Shown here piece by piece: positions 46,735 through 58,110 of a stretch of DNA of 64,000 nt. The notes below the pieces were generated by a model. That model had not been told where the DNA came from. It did no database searches and was given only the letters and a program-made list of their open reading frames with translations. The position numbers and the translations under genes were made by a program. Origin of the DNA: Zhengitettix transpicula (taxonomy: Eukaryota; Arthropoda; Insecta; Orthoptera; Tetrigidae); contig CM073590.1 of assembly GCA_037074705.1 (NCBI GenBank), positions 236,766,101 through 236,830,100 on the forward strand, read 5' to 3'. Numbering within the stretch: the stretch's first letter is position 1; each line of letters opens with the position of its first letter.

Positions 46735-46995
46735 CTAGGATCCCTTATTATTACGCTAAACCTTCTGCTTTCCCATGGTCGTCGCTCCCTTATTGATAAA
46801 TGACCCTTCAGCGTTCCCATTCATAAAAGCTTTTTGAGTTTTGTCAACTGACGAGTGCAGTTGTGTTGCTCTAGGCTCTTCTTTGCCCCTGAAGAAAGTA
46901 ACAAGGATCCCAGAAACGTTGTGTGGTATTTATATTATCACTTCTTTTGTCTGTATTTGGCTATTTTCCTTATTACTATTATTTTCAATCAAACT
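46735..46995 (+). mobile_element. PLE family 1 copy with ribozyme
   Basis: Starts with CCCTTATTATTACGCTAAAC and the TTTTGAGTTTTGTCAACTGA block. It then has CTGAAGA (46889-46895), AAGTAACAAGGATCCCA and GAAAC (46913-46917), and ends in GTTGTGTGGTATTTATATTA. The core is complete; stem II is weakly paired. The frame 46841-47077 (+) runs across this repeat and is not a gene. Confidence 0.65.
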
Positions 46996-47332
46996 TTTAA
47001 TTTTTAATTTTAAAACCTATGTTCATTTGAATCAAACAGTGCCGGATGATTCGAGGCGGATTGACGTATTTTCCTAAAGACTAATAACTTAATACTGGAA
47101 ATTGAACAAGGAACTGAAATAAAGAGGCAATGAACTGAAAATAAAACATTATGACAAGGTTAATATTATCAGTATTAGGTTGATTTTTAGTACACAGTAG
47201 TCCAATAGTGTGGTTCTCTTCCAAAAGTGGATACTTTGTCAAAATTGAAAGTGTGATGAAATTTGTTTAATCTTCATTAAAGTTCGGTCATACAGGTCAT
47301 GAAATTGAATTAATGTATCAGTATGGGAATTA

Positions 47333-47496
47333 TCTCGAACCCGGATCTTTACCACTAAACCACGTAGTGAATTGTAAGTGAAACCGGGCTCCGGCTGTAC
47401 AATGGATGGGGAAGTGTCGTAATGAGCCTGGAGTCGACTCGAAAGGCTTAGTGGTAAAGCACCTGCGTACTAAACGGGCGGGATACACGGGTTCGC
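47333..47496. repeat. Two facing tRNA-like modules
   Basis: On the plus strand GGCTTAGTGGTAAAGC (47445-47460) and GGGTTCGC (47489-47496) are A- and B-box-like at tRNA spacing. On the minus strand GTGGTTTAGTGGTAAAG (complement of 47347-47363) runs directly into GGGTTCGA (complement of 47334-47341), so the middle of the tRNA shape is deleted. As at 21 kb, two tRNA-like units point in opposite directions. Confidence 0.4.
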
Positions 47497-47542
47497 TAAG
47501 CGGTTCGGTCTGGATTATTTCATCCCCATCTTTTATTTACAT

Positions 47543-47700
47543 ACTAGCCGGGTACTCGGAGATGCACGGGTATTTATTTATAAACCTGAAAAAGTATTTA
47601 ATTCCATATTAATCTATTAGTCAAGAAGTGAATTAACCTACGTATGCAGAGTGAATGTTAATTTCATCATAACCAACCAGTGCCATTACAGAAACATAAT
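47543..47700 (-). mobile_element. Helitron 3' end, minus strand
   Basis: On the minus strand the end reads ACCCGTGCATCTCCGAGTAC, CCGG and CTAGT (complement of 47543-47547). Upstream sequence (TTAATTCACTTCTTGACTAA) matches the same position in Helitron copy 2. The element is truncated, perhaps by the PLE insertion at 47.76 kb. Confidence 0.6.
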
Positions 47701-47759
47701 TACTCCCGAAACCAAATATTAGGCCTATAAAAAATAATAAAAAAAAGAAAAAAATTACT

Positions 47760-48062
47760 TCTGATTGAAAATAATGAATAAGAAAGATAGCCAATAAAAA
47801 CAAAACAAGGGTAATATAAATACCACCCAACGTTTCTGGAACCCTTGTTCCTTTCGTCAGGTGCTAAGAAGAGCCTAGAAAGACACAACTGCACTGGTCA
47901 GTTGACAACACTCAAAAGCGACTAACTTGTCAAGTAACAAGTGCAGTTGTGTCTTTCTAGGCTCTTCTTAGCACCTGACGAAAGGAACGAGGTTCCCAGA
48001 AACGTTGGGTGGTATTTATATTACCTTTTTTTGTCTGTATTGGCTAACTTTCTTATTCATTA
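47760..48062. mobile_element. PLE family 1 foldback, two intact ribozymes
   Basis: The cleanest family-1 palindrome, with arms of about 145 bp that differ at only a few positions. Left (minus): CTGACGA (complement of 47854-47860), stem GGAAC/GTTCC, GAAAC (complement of 47832-47836). Right (plus): CTGACGA (47975-47981), stem GGAAC/GTTCC with a GAG loop, GAAAC (47999-48003). Both arms end in TATTGGCTAA/TTTCTTATTCATTAT. Both cores are complete, although GTTGGG after GAAAC weakens helix I relative to GTTGTG copies. Confidence 0.8.
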
Positions 48063-48480
48063 TAAAGAAAAATACTCTTGAAGAAATATACTCGGTACCG
48101 TAATACATTCAAAAATACCCCCAGTACTCTAAGTGAGTTAAATTTCCTTCATGTGAATGAAGAGTGTAAAAAATACTCCTGGTACCTTTAAATAATTAAA
48201 ATTATTTTCCACACTTTAAGAGAGTAAATAATGAGTTAAAATTACGTTCGGGTCCTTAAGAGAGTTAGAAACACTCCCGGTATTCTAATGGAATCAAAAA
48301 TTCTCATTTAAAAAATAAATAAATAGTCCCTTTACGACACGGGAGGCAAAAAGGAGTCTCCGTACCCTAATAGAGTCAAAAATACTCTCTGTACTTCAAT
48401 ACTTTAAGAGGAAAAAAATAATCTTTATATCTTCAGAGATTCAACTCTAAAACTGTAAAAAATACTCCGTCTAATTTAAA
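48063..48480. repeat. Degenerate minisatellite, unit about 30 bp
   Basis: A recurring phrase, AAAAATACTCCCGGTACCCT followed by AATAGAGTC or AAGAGAGTT, appears about nine times with substitutions and with filler between some copies. Clear instances start near 48110, 48169, 48267, 48377 and 48458. ACTC and GAGT alternate, so each unit is a small inverted repeat. No coding potential. Confidence 0.6.
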
Positions 48481-48499
48481 TTCACCCCCTTTCATCCAC

Positions 48500-49250
48500 A
48501 CCTTTATAGCTAACAGGGGTGTTTCACTGATCAAGTGTTTGTTTCGTAAAGTAATTATGATCAGAACAAAACATGATCTAATTCGCCGAATTTATTATTT
48601 AGAACATCATTACTAAACTCAGCGACATCAATAACCACGGATTCGATACCAATGTTGGTTGGTTTCGCGTTATTGTAACGACCATCCCTCTACCCCCATA
48701 GCTAAAGGAGGAGCTCCAATCCCATGCCTAAATTATACACAAACGACTTCGGGAGTTTCACCATCAATCTAACTGACCCTAAAATAAATTTATACGAACC
48801 ATATATCGGTCGTTTCAGAATGTTTTGAAATATCCACCCTTGTACTTCGTCATTCTTAGTTACTGTCAGATTTTAAGATCCACATAAGATTACCGCTCTT
48901 AATAATTTTGTATAAAATAAACACACTTTGTAGCCCTAAATGATTCATGATGTCTCTTTTACTGGAATTCTAAAAACAAACACCAATATCCAAACAGAAT
49001 AGAGACTGGAAATAATTTATGTTTAGTCATTCCCGTAAAAAGATTTTCGGAAGCAATTTCATTGCGAATATATAAAAAAAATATATTTACCTCAATTTAA
49101 ATTTATTATCAGCTTCGATACCAGAAAAAAACATTATTGGTGTTTACTCTGACTCCCCTGGTTTCTCAGTAAATCACTATTATTTACATTCAGTAACGTT
49201 ACTTTTAATCAACTCTCATTCCCATACCCCATTTTATCAAAGAAAATCGA
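48500..49250. other. Old repeat related to 50.2-50.5 kb
   Basis: Parts of 48650-48830 (CCATCCC, TAAATTATACACAAA, CACCAT.AATCTAACTGACCC, TCGGTCGTTTCA) parallel 50260-50410 (ACTCCCATCCCAGGC, TAAATTATACACAAA, CTAACTCACTGATCC, TCGACCGTTTTAAT). Both are probably interiors of one decayed Helitron family. Confidence 0.4.
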
Positions 49251-50039
49251 AATTCAAGATATATTGAAACGAAACTGAATCAACGCAACGTGTGTTTATC
49301 CTGCGTGATGGAAAACTGATGCAGTTTGCTATTATCACAGCGAAATCGTATTCCAACGAATGGGAAATTCAAAATTGTGAAATTAAGAGAAACAAATATT
49401 TCTCTCTACGCGAAACCAAAGACAGAAAATATTTTTCAAAATCATTTCCAGGTGTAAGCCTCAAAATTTACGGAAGTGGCTAAAAGACAATTTTAGAAAC
49501 AAGCACTGAAAGCTTTTCTTTTGACTAGGAAATGTATTAAAGTATTTGGAAGTACAGAAAATATTAAATAATATCTTTATTTTCGTCTGTTTTATTTATA
49601 TTATAAATGAACGACATTTTAGATATTTTAAAATATTTTAATTCATCAACGTACTAAAATGACGATAAAGAGTTAAATAAAATATTCTAAAATGTTTGAA
49701 AACGTCGTGAGTTTATTTAATTGAGAAAAATATATGATTATCTATATTTGATTAACCAAAGCGCAGACGAAAAAGAGAAATCTAATTCATTGCAATTATT
49801 TTCATACTTTAAATGAAATGTATGCCATATCAGACACAAGTGTGAAAATTAACGAAAAATCAGAAAAAAAATTAATACAACGTATCGCCCTCATGTTTAC
49901 AACGAAGTAAAATGTTTCCATTTTATTCCAGAATTCTTCTATAAATAATACCACAGAATTGTAATAGAAATTTTTGCTTGAAAATACCGAGTCTGCAATT
50001 ACGACTACAGTGATGATTATTTGTCAAATACTTGCAGAA

Positions 50040-50736
50040 CAATTTCGGCAATGTATGGGAATTATTTACTCGATTGTAAACCTGTTAATGTCCTTAAATG
50101 AGGTCAAAACGTTGTGATAATTTTTATGTTTTTTATTATTAAGTAATAAAATTTCTGGATGTCCGGCGTTGCCTGCGTTGTCATAATTAAACTCAGAGAC
50201 ATCCGTATTCACGGATTTGACTCAAATCTCGGGTATTTTTTGCGTTATATTTACCTAACGTTCCTCCAAACCAATCCCTAAACGTACTCCCATCCCAGGC
50301 CAAAAAGGTTTAAATTATACACAAAAATATCTCGAGAAATTCTAACTCACTGATCCAGAAAATATTTCTTTCGACGAAAATATCGACCGTTTTAATCGGT
50401 TTGAAATTTTTAACCCCATTCACACCCGCCCCCATTGTGTTTCTTTACGGTTTAAAAGTAACCATATGCGAAAAATTTTCTCCATGGTTGTAAATTTGTA
50501 GACGATTCGTAAGTAATTTGGCTCTGTTTCAACAATTAATAACCAACTATTATTTTCATTAATTTAAGTTTAGTTTCTAGTATCCTTCTTTTCTCATTTT
50601 TATCGCAATTAATTCATCGTTATTACTAATTGTAGTCATATTTCACATTTTAAGCGACTAATATTTTCGTAAGTTTGTCAGTGTGTTTTTTATTTCTCAC
50701 GCCATTTTATAATCTCAGTTTTCCTTTTTTATTATT

Positions 50737-50799
<63 letters not shown>

Positions 50800-51025
50800 A
50801 CGTTAATAATAAAACAAAAAAATGAGAATAATATATATTGGAGTCAAAACCGGGATTATGGTTGTCTCTGGGTTAAATTATGACAACGCAGGCAACGCCG
50901 GGCACCCAGATAGTTTACTAATAATTAAAAAAAAAATGTCAGAACGTTTTGACCTCATTCAAGGACTTTAACATGTGTACAATTGAGTAAATAATTCCCA
51001 TACATTTCCAAAATTGTTCTGTAAA
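50040..51025. mobile_element. Inverted repeat enclosing two outward-facing Helitron ends
   Basis: Outer arms 50040-50125 and 50938-51025 are inverted copies (ATGGGAATTATTTACTC, AATGAGGTCAAAACGTT). Inside them, 50155-50192 and 50871-50912 are also inverted copies carrying AATTATGACAACGCAGGCAACGCCGG in two orientations, i.e. Helitron-type 3' ends pointing outwards. The terminal CTRRT is AT AGT on the right and degenerate on the left. The outer arms resemble a decayed hammerhead (GTCCTT...AGGTCAAAACGTTGTG). Confidence 0.65.
50739..50796. repeat. Compound (AC)n(AT)n microsatellite
   Basis: About 14 AC units run straight into about 15 AT units. Another (AT)n run of about 14 units lies at 51031-51060. 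Confidence 0.9.
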
Positions 51026-51064
<39 letters not shown>

Positions 51065-51069
51065 TTAAA

Positions 51070-52830
51070 AGTATCACTAAAATTTATTTCCATGTGGTGA
51101 TCAATGGAATTTTTAAAATTTTTATTTATAGCATGGGAATGGCGCTGTTGCTGTTATTTTCAGTGAATTCGGTCGGTTAGTGTCCTTAAAAATGAATTTA
51201 TAACCTACTTAAGTGTATTGTAATACAATTAAGTACGGGGAAGTATATTAAAAAAATTAAAATAAATAAATTTGTGGTTTATTTAGCTGAGAATGTTTGG
51301 AGTTTATGGTTTCTCGTCAGTGGAGATTTAGTTTGCATGTTATTCTTCCTACATCAGCAGAAAATTAAATACACCCGCAAACGTTTTTGTTTTCTTCTAG
51401 ACCACCTGAAGAAGTATCCAATCAGTTTGCTTCAAAATCACCGCCTTCAGTTTGCCTTCACCTTTCGAGTAAATTGCACTCAAATCGTCTTGGAGATAAT
51501 ACAAAGTTGATGGTGTTGATTCAGCGCTGGCCCTAAACCACTGCCGAGTGTTGGTAAGTGTTATTTATGGCAACGAGGATGCTTCACGGTAGCTGTGGAA
51601 GTGCTGTTTACTCTGGCAAGACGTATAAATCCCGACCTTGTAGGATAACAACTCATCTCCGACCGCTCTACTTTGTTACTCGCACATTCCTACCAGGATG
51701 ACGAATCCTCGTGCCTCAAGATGATTAAAACTTGTTATATGTTTATACGTACTTTATCGAGAAAGAAAATTATCAAAATATATCATGTTTTAAAATAACA
51801 AACTTAAATTGCAAATAAACTTTCCCCTCACACAAGCTTTTTTCCTGGGCTTATTTCATCTCGAGGACTAGAGTAGAGGACATACAGAAAGGGAAGTGAA
51901 TATTTCAGCACGCAAAAACCACTACATAACCAAATTCAGAATAAAAAAATTATGCGACCGAATCTACCAGAGATTTTATTCGTAGAAACTTGTGTAAGCT
52001 CTCTGGATTCCGACATCTACTTCCAAATAATCATTTTACGGTTTTACAGAACAATTCCAGCGTTCCTTTGCCGTAACATCACCGACTCCACTTTTCAGAA
52101 GATGCCGTCCACATCTCTAAGTAAAATGTTTTTAATACAAGAGAAATTTCACTTTAATACTGGACCAGAACGGAAGCCTTGAAGTTTACCACCATAAAAT
52201 CCCTTCAATTTAGAGAAACCAATCTTTCTTCTTCCAAAATGTCAGTTCACCACACTTCCAAATTTCCCCAATAGTCTGCCTTCGGTGTTTGACAAATACC
52301 TTGACGCACTTTGGAGGTCCTGCCTGTGGCTCGAGACGTCGTTGACGTCTATACAGTAAAGGCCATCTTTGGTTTTAATCATCCCTCGAAAAAAAAAAAT
52401 AAGTGCAAAATATTGGGGGTTAACTTAATTAAGTACCAAATTCCGAGACAAATATAATTTAAATTCTATTCTATTATAATAATCTGACTTATTTTTTAAA
52501 AAAATGTATAATAAAAACAACAGCTCATTGGGTCGAAAAATTTATTATCTTAATTAAAATGTTATAAGAAACAATACTTCATTCCTGATTATGACGTCAT
52601 TGAACAAAAGATCAATGGTTTATAATCTGGTAGAAATAAATAAATTAATTAATCATGGGTATTATAAAGATAACCTTAAAAAATTACGAATAACATTTTT
52701 TCTAAATTGTTACTAACTATTATTTATTTAAAAATAAATCCAAATTGTATTGATAAAAGATAAGTACGTTAGTTATAAATTACCAATTAATACGACTAAG
52801 AAACATTTTTTACTGTATTACCCTTTTTTT
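51070..52830. other. Stretch without a recognised gene
   Basis: Frames at 51274-51510 and 51952-52182 (+) have no recognisable domain. CTGAAGAAG...GCTTCAAAA near 51408-51440 is a weak hammerhead look-alike. Confidence 0.45.
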
Positions 52831-52839
52831 TGAAAATAT

Positions 52840-53270
52840 ACAGCCTAAACTTATTGACTCGATTAATAATTATGGCCTTTGGATTATTTTAAAAAGCTTC
52901 CTATAATTAAAATTTAGCTAAAAACATTATGGCTAAAATTAAGACTTTAGTTAAACATAACGTTATTTACGAAATTAATTGTTTCAATTGTAATTCTTGT
53001 TATATCGGGTGAGAACTAAACGATGACTCAAAATTAGAACCAATGAACATAACAAAAAAATTTAAAAAATCTAACGTCCAAAAGTATTTATTTCAAATAA
53101 AATAATTTCGTTTGGCACAATGAAAATATTTTACACGAAGAATGTAAATATTAATACAGATTGATAAGCGGAATTTTGCATATTCGATCAAATATTTCGG
53201 CCATTAAACAATTTAAATAAAGTTTATGAATATTTATTAATGTAATCTACCTGTTGTGTTAATTATATAT
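52840..53270 (+). pseudogene. PLE GIY-YIG endonuclease remnant, copy 2
   Basis: One frame reads VKHNVIYEINCFNCNSCYIG followed by a stop where Q is expected. This is the hallmark start of the PLE GIY-YIG domain, with the CxxC zinc-knuckle-like pair. The next piece gives KKSNVQKYLFQIK. After a frameshift it continues FVWHNENILHEECKY, a stop, then YRLISGILHIRSNISAIKQF, which corresponds to the conserved WxxVKILxEE and RxxxEMxYI blocks at the C-terminal end. Two stops and at least one frameshift make it non-functional. A hammerhead-like motif follows 240 bp downstream (53506), the same order as endonuclease then pseudo-LTR in intact PLEs. Confidence 0.75.
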
Positions 53271-53505
53271 TTTTATTTTCGTTGTAATCATTAAATTTAA
53301 TAGTACTAGTTACGTTTGCGTCCATTAAGGTCCTTTATGCCGCAACGTGTGGGAAAACCGTAATTTAGAAATTAGTTTAATACAATTTATCTTACAATAA
53401 ATTGTAAATTAAACTATAAATTATATTTATGCTTAATTGTATCATGTATGTAAGACTTTATTTCTTAATTTTTTTAGATAAATTATTTATATAGTAATTT
53501 CACCC

Positions 53506-53533
53506 CTAAATATGTCCCGATCAGGGATGAAAC
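53506..53533 (+). ncRNA. Hammerhead-like motif downstream of PLE endonuclease
   Basis: CTAAATA (a decayed CTGAAGA) is followed by GTCCC-GATCA-GGGAT, five pairs ending in a G-T, and GAAAC (53529-53533) then GTTTCGTCC. Stem II and GAAAC are well kept. Two core changes (G to A, G to T) should abolish activity. Confidence 0.5.
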
Positions 53534-54689
53534 GTTTCGTCCGTTAATTATTGTTTTAAAAAAATTAATAATCGTTTGTGGTCACTAGTCTGGTGTTTTT
53601 AACATTTTTTTTACATTCTTTACCTCCTAACATAGTCAATTTTTGTAAATAAAAACATTTAAAACTTGTAATGACAAACATGTCAATTTTTCCGATTATC
53701 TGTGAAGATTAAAAATAAAAATTTTCATTTATTTTCCTAATAATTATTTTTGTTTGCATAGTTTCAATTAGTAATGAGGCCAAAATTCCATTTAAAATTT
53801 ATTACTTTAAAAGTTTTATTTAAAAACATATTATAGTCCACAGTATAAAATACAGATATTAAATTGTAGATATCATTGTACAAAGATGTTATTAGTTGTT
53901 AGTTAAAGATTATAAAAGGAAGTATAATATAAATTATACAAATGTGGTATTTTTATTTTTTCATGTTTCGTGTACACAAGAGCGACAAATCCATCAAACG
54001 TTTGTACGCATAAAATAATTCCCATGACTTTATCGCCCATGAAGTTCGTTATTTCGTTTAAATAAAATATTTTTTATCTTTTTTTTTGGCCATATAAATG
54101 TCTGAATAAGTCATTAAGCATTTTCATTTATGCATATAATTTTTTTTGCAGAAACTTATTAAAATTACTCAGTTAAAATAAGTTAAATTAGATATATTAC
54201 GTTTTACGACATGATTTGAGAAGTTTGCCCTGAAGTTAGTAACATATATGTTTTTATGATTCATATATACGATTCTGTTATTCCTAAATATTTCTTTCTT
54301 TTGTAGTTTTAATGATTCCTTTGGTAATTCTGTTTCAATATGACTTTCAGATAATTTGATGTATTCCTTTGCCAAATTTCCACTAAATAAATAAATCCAA
54401 TCTAGAAAGCTATGGTTTTATATTCCTTCTTTCAGGATGTAGAATAATTGAGGTAATATTGTAGTCGATCAACAGTCTTAAAAATTTTATTAGTTCGTTA
54501 CGTTTCACGCCTACCCATTTTAAAATAATTCCTATGACTCTACTCTTAGCGTTCTGTGTTTTTAAACCTCTATAATAATGGAATTATATCAGTCATAAAT
54601 ATTTATCAACGATTAAATGACTTTTCATATTTTATGAAAAAATATATTATTTATTTTTTAAACCATAAAAGTTTTAATTTAGTGGCACA

Positions 54690-54723
54690 AAAACGACATG
54701 GGACATATTTGTAACATCCTCAG
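54690..54723 (-). ncRNA. Half-decayed hammerhead-like motif
   Basis: Minus strand: CCTGAGGA (CTGAGGA complement of 54717-54723), TGTTACAAATATGT and then CCCATGTCG where ..AACGAAACGTCG would be expected. The 5' half of the core is intact and the 3' half is mutated. Confidence 0.35.
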
Positions 54724-54989
54724 GCTCTGTTAATGGTAAATATATATATATATATATATTTATATATTGGAAGGATTAATTAGGAGATTTAATTAAAAAA
54801 ATTCTTAAACAAAAAGTTAATTAAAATTTGAATGATATTTAGCCCCACGTTTAAGAAGCCAATTATGTAATGATTAATAAGGTGGTCTTAATGAATAGGA
54901 ATAATGAACCAAATTATTATTCAATAATTTATCGCTCAAATTCCGTCAATTTAACAAACAAATATCTCAATTTTATTATATTAATTCGT

Positions 54990-55845
54990 GGCGTTCTATA
55001 AAAATATAGCTTTATTTTTTTACAAATAATTACGTTGAATTTCTCATTATCTCAGGCTCACCACTATGTTTGATAGGAAGAACAAATACAATGGGCTAAA
55101 ACGTTAACAATCCAAACTCATTGAAGTTAACGGAATACAATATTAAATACAAAAAGTAAAAGAACGAATGAAATGAAAAACGCGAATGAAAAGAAAAACG
55201 CGATCTAAATCTGACCATACCCTTTAATTATAGTTTACAGTCATTAATAATTGTTTTGTACTCACGACAGTGCTACTGGTACCAGTTCGGACTCTTGTAG
55301 CTTGAAGTCAACACCCACTTAAACAGGCCGTTATTCACTGATTCTACACTTTAGATTATGAACCCCCGGTAGTTGCTCTGGATCTCTGCTATCCTGGAAC
55401 CTGGATCATCTCACCCTCAGCCAGTTGGCGGACGTAGATCTCCTCGAAGTCTCTCTATGCGAAAATTAGTTCAGTTTGTGAAGCAAAACTTCTGCTTCCA
55501 AACTGTGATTTTATGAGTCTCTCCGTCAAAACTGTTTACTTGCGTTTTATGTAAACTATTTATCTCGCTGTTGGACTTCATAAATAGCCCTATTCGTAAT
55601 TCTGGATCCGCAGAGACTTTTACTGTTTCTATTTCTCTATGTGGACCGAGCTGCTATGTCCCAGTTCTCGACGTATAGTTTTTCTTTCGCGTCTTGCCGC
55701 TGACTTTTCCGTTTCGCTTCTCGCCGCTGACTGCGTTCCTCTAGGTGCGCGGTCTCCAGTCTCCCATTGTCAACAAAGAAAGACCCGCTGCGATTGTTGT
55801 CTTTAAGCACCCGTTCCGCCAAAAATTAAATTATATTAAAAACAA
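54990..55845 (-). mobile_element. LTR-like repeat, family D copy 2
   Basis: Partner of 43280-44185 (see there). This copy keeps a longer GC-rich part. On the minus strand it opens with TTTTTGGCGGAACGGGTGC and continues through GGGAGACTGGAGACCGCGCA to GGGGGTTCATAATC. A 61-codon minus frame (55637-55822) is repeat-rich (RRE and SQR units) and unlikely to be a gene. Confidence 0.4.
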
Positions 55846-56389
55846 ATAATAGCCTGTTTATTTGGCTAAATGGTAAATCTGAAATCTACAATAATTAGGA
55901 GTAGGAATAAAAGCAAAATAAATTAAGTCCTAATAAAGACAATAATAATAAATTGATCGTTAACTATTTCTGTAGTAGCATAAGTTTCTGATCATCTTCT
56001 CGACATAGATGGCCGAAAATTACACACTTTTTGTTGTCTTTACAGGTGAAACCCGAGAATATTTCCAACAGCTTCAATATCCTGGCTTCTTTCTTTTTGT
56101 TCCATTATCAATCACTAATTTTTTATCTTCTTTTTTACTGAATATTTTATAGTTTCACCTTCTAAGTGAGCGGAAACCGGAAGAATTTATTAATATTAAT
56201 CCAACTAGCATATAAAAAACAACGGGGATCCCATCATAAACCACAAGGATTATTTATTATCCTATGAATTCATAGTTTTAGTACTTACATGTGTGTTAAT
56301 GAGTAAGTATAATTTATTGTGTATGTTATGTAATTTTATTCCTGGCTTGCAGGCTCCCGTGTAGAAGAGAAAATGTTGACATACAGCAG

Positions 56390-56880
56390 TGCCAACACTC
56401 GCGTTAGAAATTCTGCAGAAGCAACGAGGTTGTCTTCCGGGCGGGAGTAGATTGGAAGAAAGCCGACCCGCCCCGGTTAATGTTTGAAGAACTCCTTGGG
56501 CAGCAAAGCAAAGCCTTCCCCTCTCCTTTACTTATTCCATTAGAGTTGACTCCGTTGTTCCAGTGAACGAGGCGCTACTGATTTCCCTGCAGGAAACCGA
56601 CGCGGCCTTTGATCTCAATTTCTCTCTGTCTTTCCATTTTCCCTCTCTCGCACACACACACACACACACACACACAGATGCCGATGCCACCACGGCTGCT
56701 CTTTACGTTTAAGACAAAGTTGCGTCTCACTCAGTCTCGTGGAACGTCTCCAGTCCCACCAACTTCCATTACATCCGACAAGGAATTTATCGCGTGTCCC
56801 ATTGCCTGTCTAACGTGCAGAATACGAAATACGAGTGGACGATAACAATAGGAAACGAAGACGAACTTAAAGCTCCAGTA
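56390..56880. other. GC-richer patch with (AC)n
   Basis: Contains CCGGGCGGGAGTAGATTGG, CCGACCCGCCCCGG and a (CA)14 run at 56651-56678. A 78-codon frame (56609-56845, +) crosses the run. No domain. Possibly an old exon or promoter. Confidence 0.3.
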
Positions 56881-57197
56881 ACTTATATCGAGACTGGTGC
56901 AGAGTAAGAAATAGGTGAACTAGAAGAATTGTCAGTTATTCCAATGAAGTTTATTATTTAGTACCTGCAGATAAGTTTGTCGCGTTTGTTCCTCTCCAGC
57001 TCATCACGTCTATTCCTTAATAAACAACGCAAACCCTTAATTTTTTTTCCAATTATATACAATCTAATAATAACTGACTATTTTTTTAAAAAAAAATAAC
57101 AGTTTACAATTTGAAGTAATAAAAATTGAGAATTATATCTTAAACCTTCGAATATTTTAATAAAGCGCTTGATTTTAATTGTTTAAAAACCGACAGG

Positions 57198-57389
57198 TTG
57201 AGGAATAATGATTTTTTAGAAAAACAACGTATTGCATACAATAAATCGTTAAGTACGTTTGGTGATAAATCATGTAAAAATTTATTTATTTACAAAATCT
57301 TTTCAAATAGAATTAAATTTCTTAAGAAATTAATTAATACATTTTCCAATCAAAATCCTAGCAACCAATTTTCAATGTCAAAAAATTAA
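57198..57389 (+). other. 63-codon frame, unidentified
   Basis: The translation (MRNNDFLEKQRIAYNK...) is Asn, Lys and Phe rich. It has no recognised motif, and a PLE N-terminal remnant is only a guess. Confidence 0.12.
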
Positions 57390-57610
57390 TGTGTCTGAGA
57401 TTTTTATTAAATTAAAATCGGTATAATGTAACAACGCAAAAATACCAATAAGAATACAGTTTAATAAGAAATGCAGAGAGAGAATAAATCTCACTGTTTT
57501 CTTACACAACCTCCACATATTTGTAAAATGTTTTCAGTAGCCTTGAGGCATCTTCTACTTCTTTTATCTTCCAGTACAAAAGTCAGGTTTTCCTTTTGTT
57601 GTTTTTTTAA

Positions 57611-58110
57611 TTTTTTTAGGGTAACAAGTTAAATGAGGGTAATCCACATGGTGACAACTCTCCTTTAATAGCATAGGAAGGGATTTGAAATGCGGAATGG
57701 CAGAGGAAGGTAGCCAAGGGTTAACTACGGTCCCCGGGCTATAGTTTAAGCAACCTACACGGCATTCGCCTAAAAGTGATGCAGGTCAAACCTTGGAAAA
57801 CCTGCATCAGGTAGGTCGGGCAGTAGGTACTTGTCCCACGCCTCTCCCGATAGCGAGAGTGCGGTTTGCTGTGGGGACGCAGCGTTCCCTTATCCGAGCC
57901 TCGACCAGTTTAGGAGGCAGCTGGCCGATCAACTCTTATCGTATGCCCAACGAACATACACCTCTCAGAACAGGCGGAGGTGCGTTGGCTTGTGGGAACC
58001 TTAGTTCAAAAACGGAGAGAGGAAGAGGCATCCCCAAAGGTAGCCCCCCCTCAGTCTCTCCCATAAGGTTCTTCTTGCAAGAGAACAGCTCTCATAGGCT
58101 TCTAACTCAG
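57611..58110 (-). mobile_element. Poly(A)-tailed short retroposon, copy 7
   Basis: Minus-strand copy with A tail at 57611-57617 and the full head region (GGGAGAGACTGAGGGGGGC, complement near 58040-58065). A deletion removes the GACTATTCCAATGGGAATAG segment. The frame at 57793-58116 (+) is antisense to it. Confidence 0.8.

Noticed and set aside
48063..48480. CRISPR array
   Set aside because: The repeats are highly degenerate, nearly contiguous and without uniform spacers, and the genome is eukaryotic.
51408..51440. Hammerhead ribozyme
   Set aside because: CTGAAGA and a GAAG/CTTC stem are present, but GAAAC is replaced by AAAATC and there is no ACGT junction, so it is probably chance.
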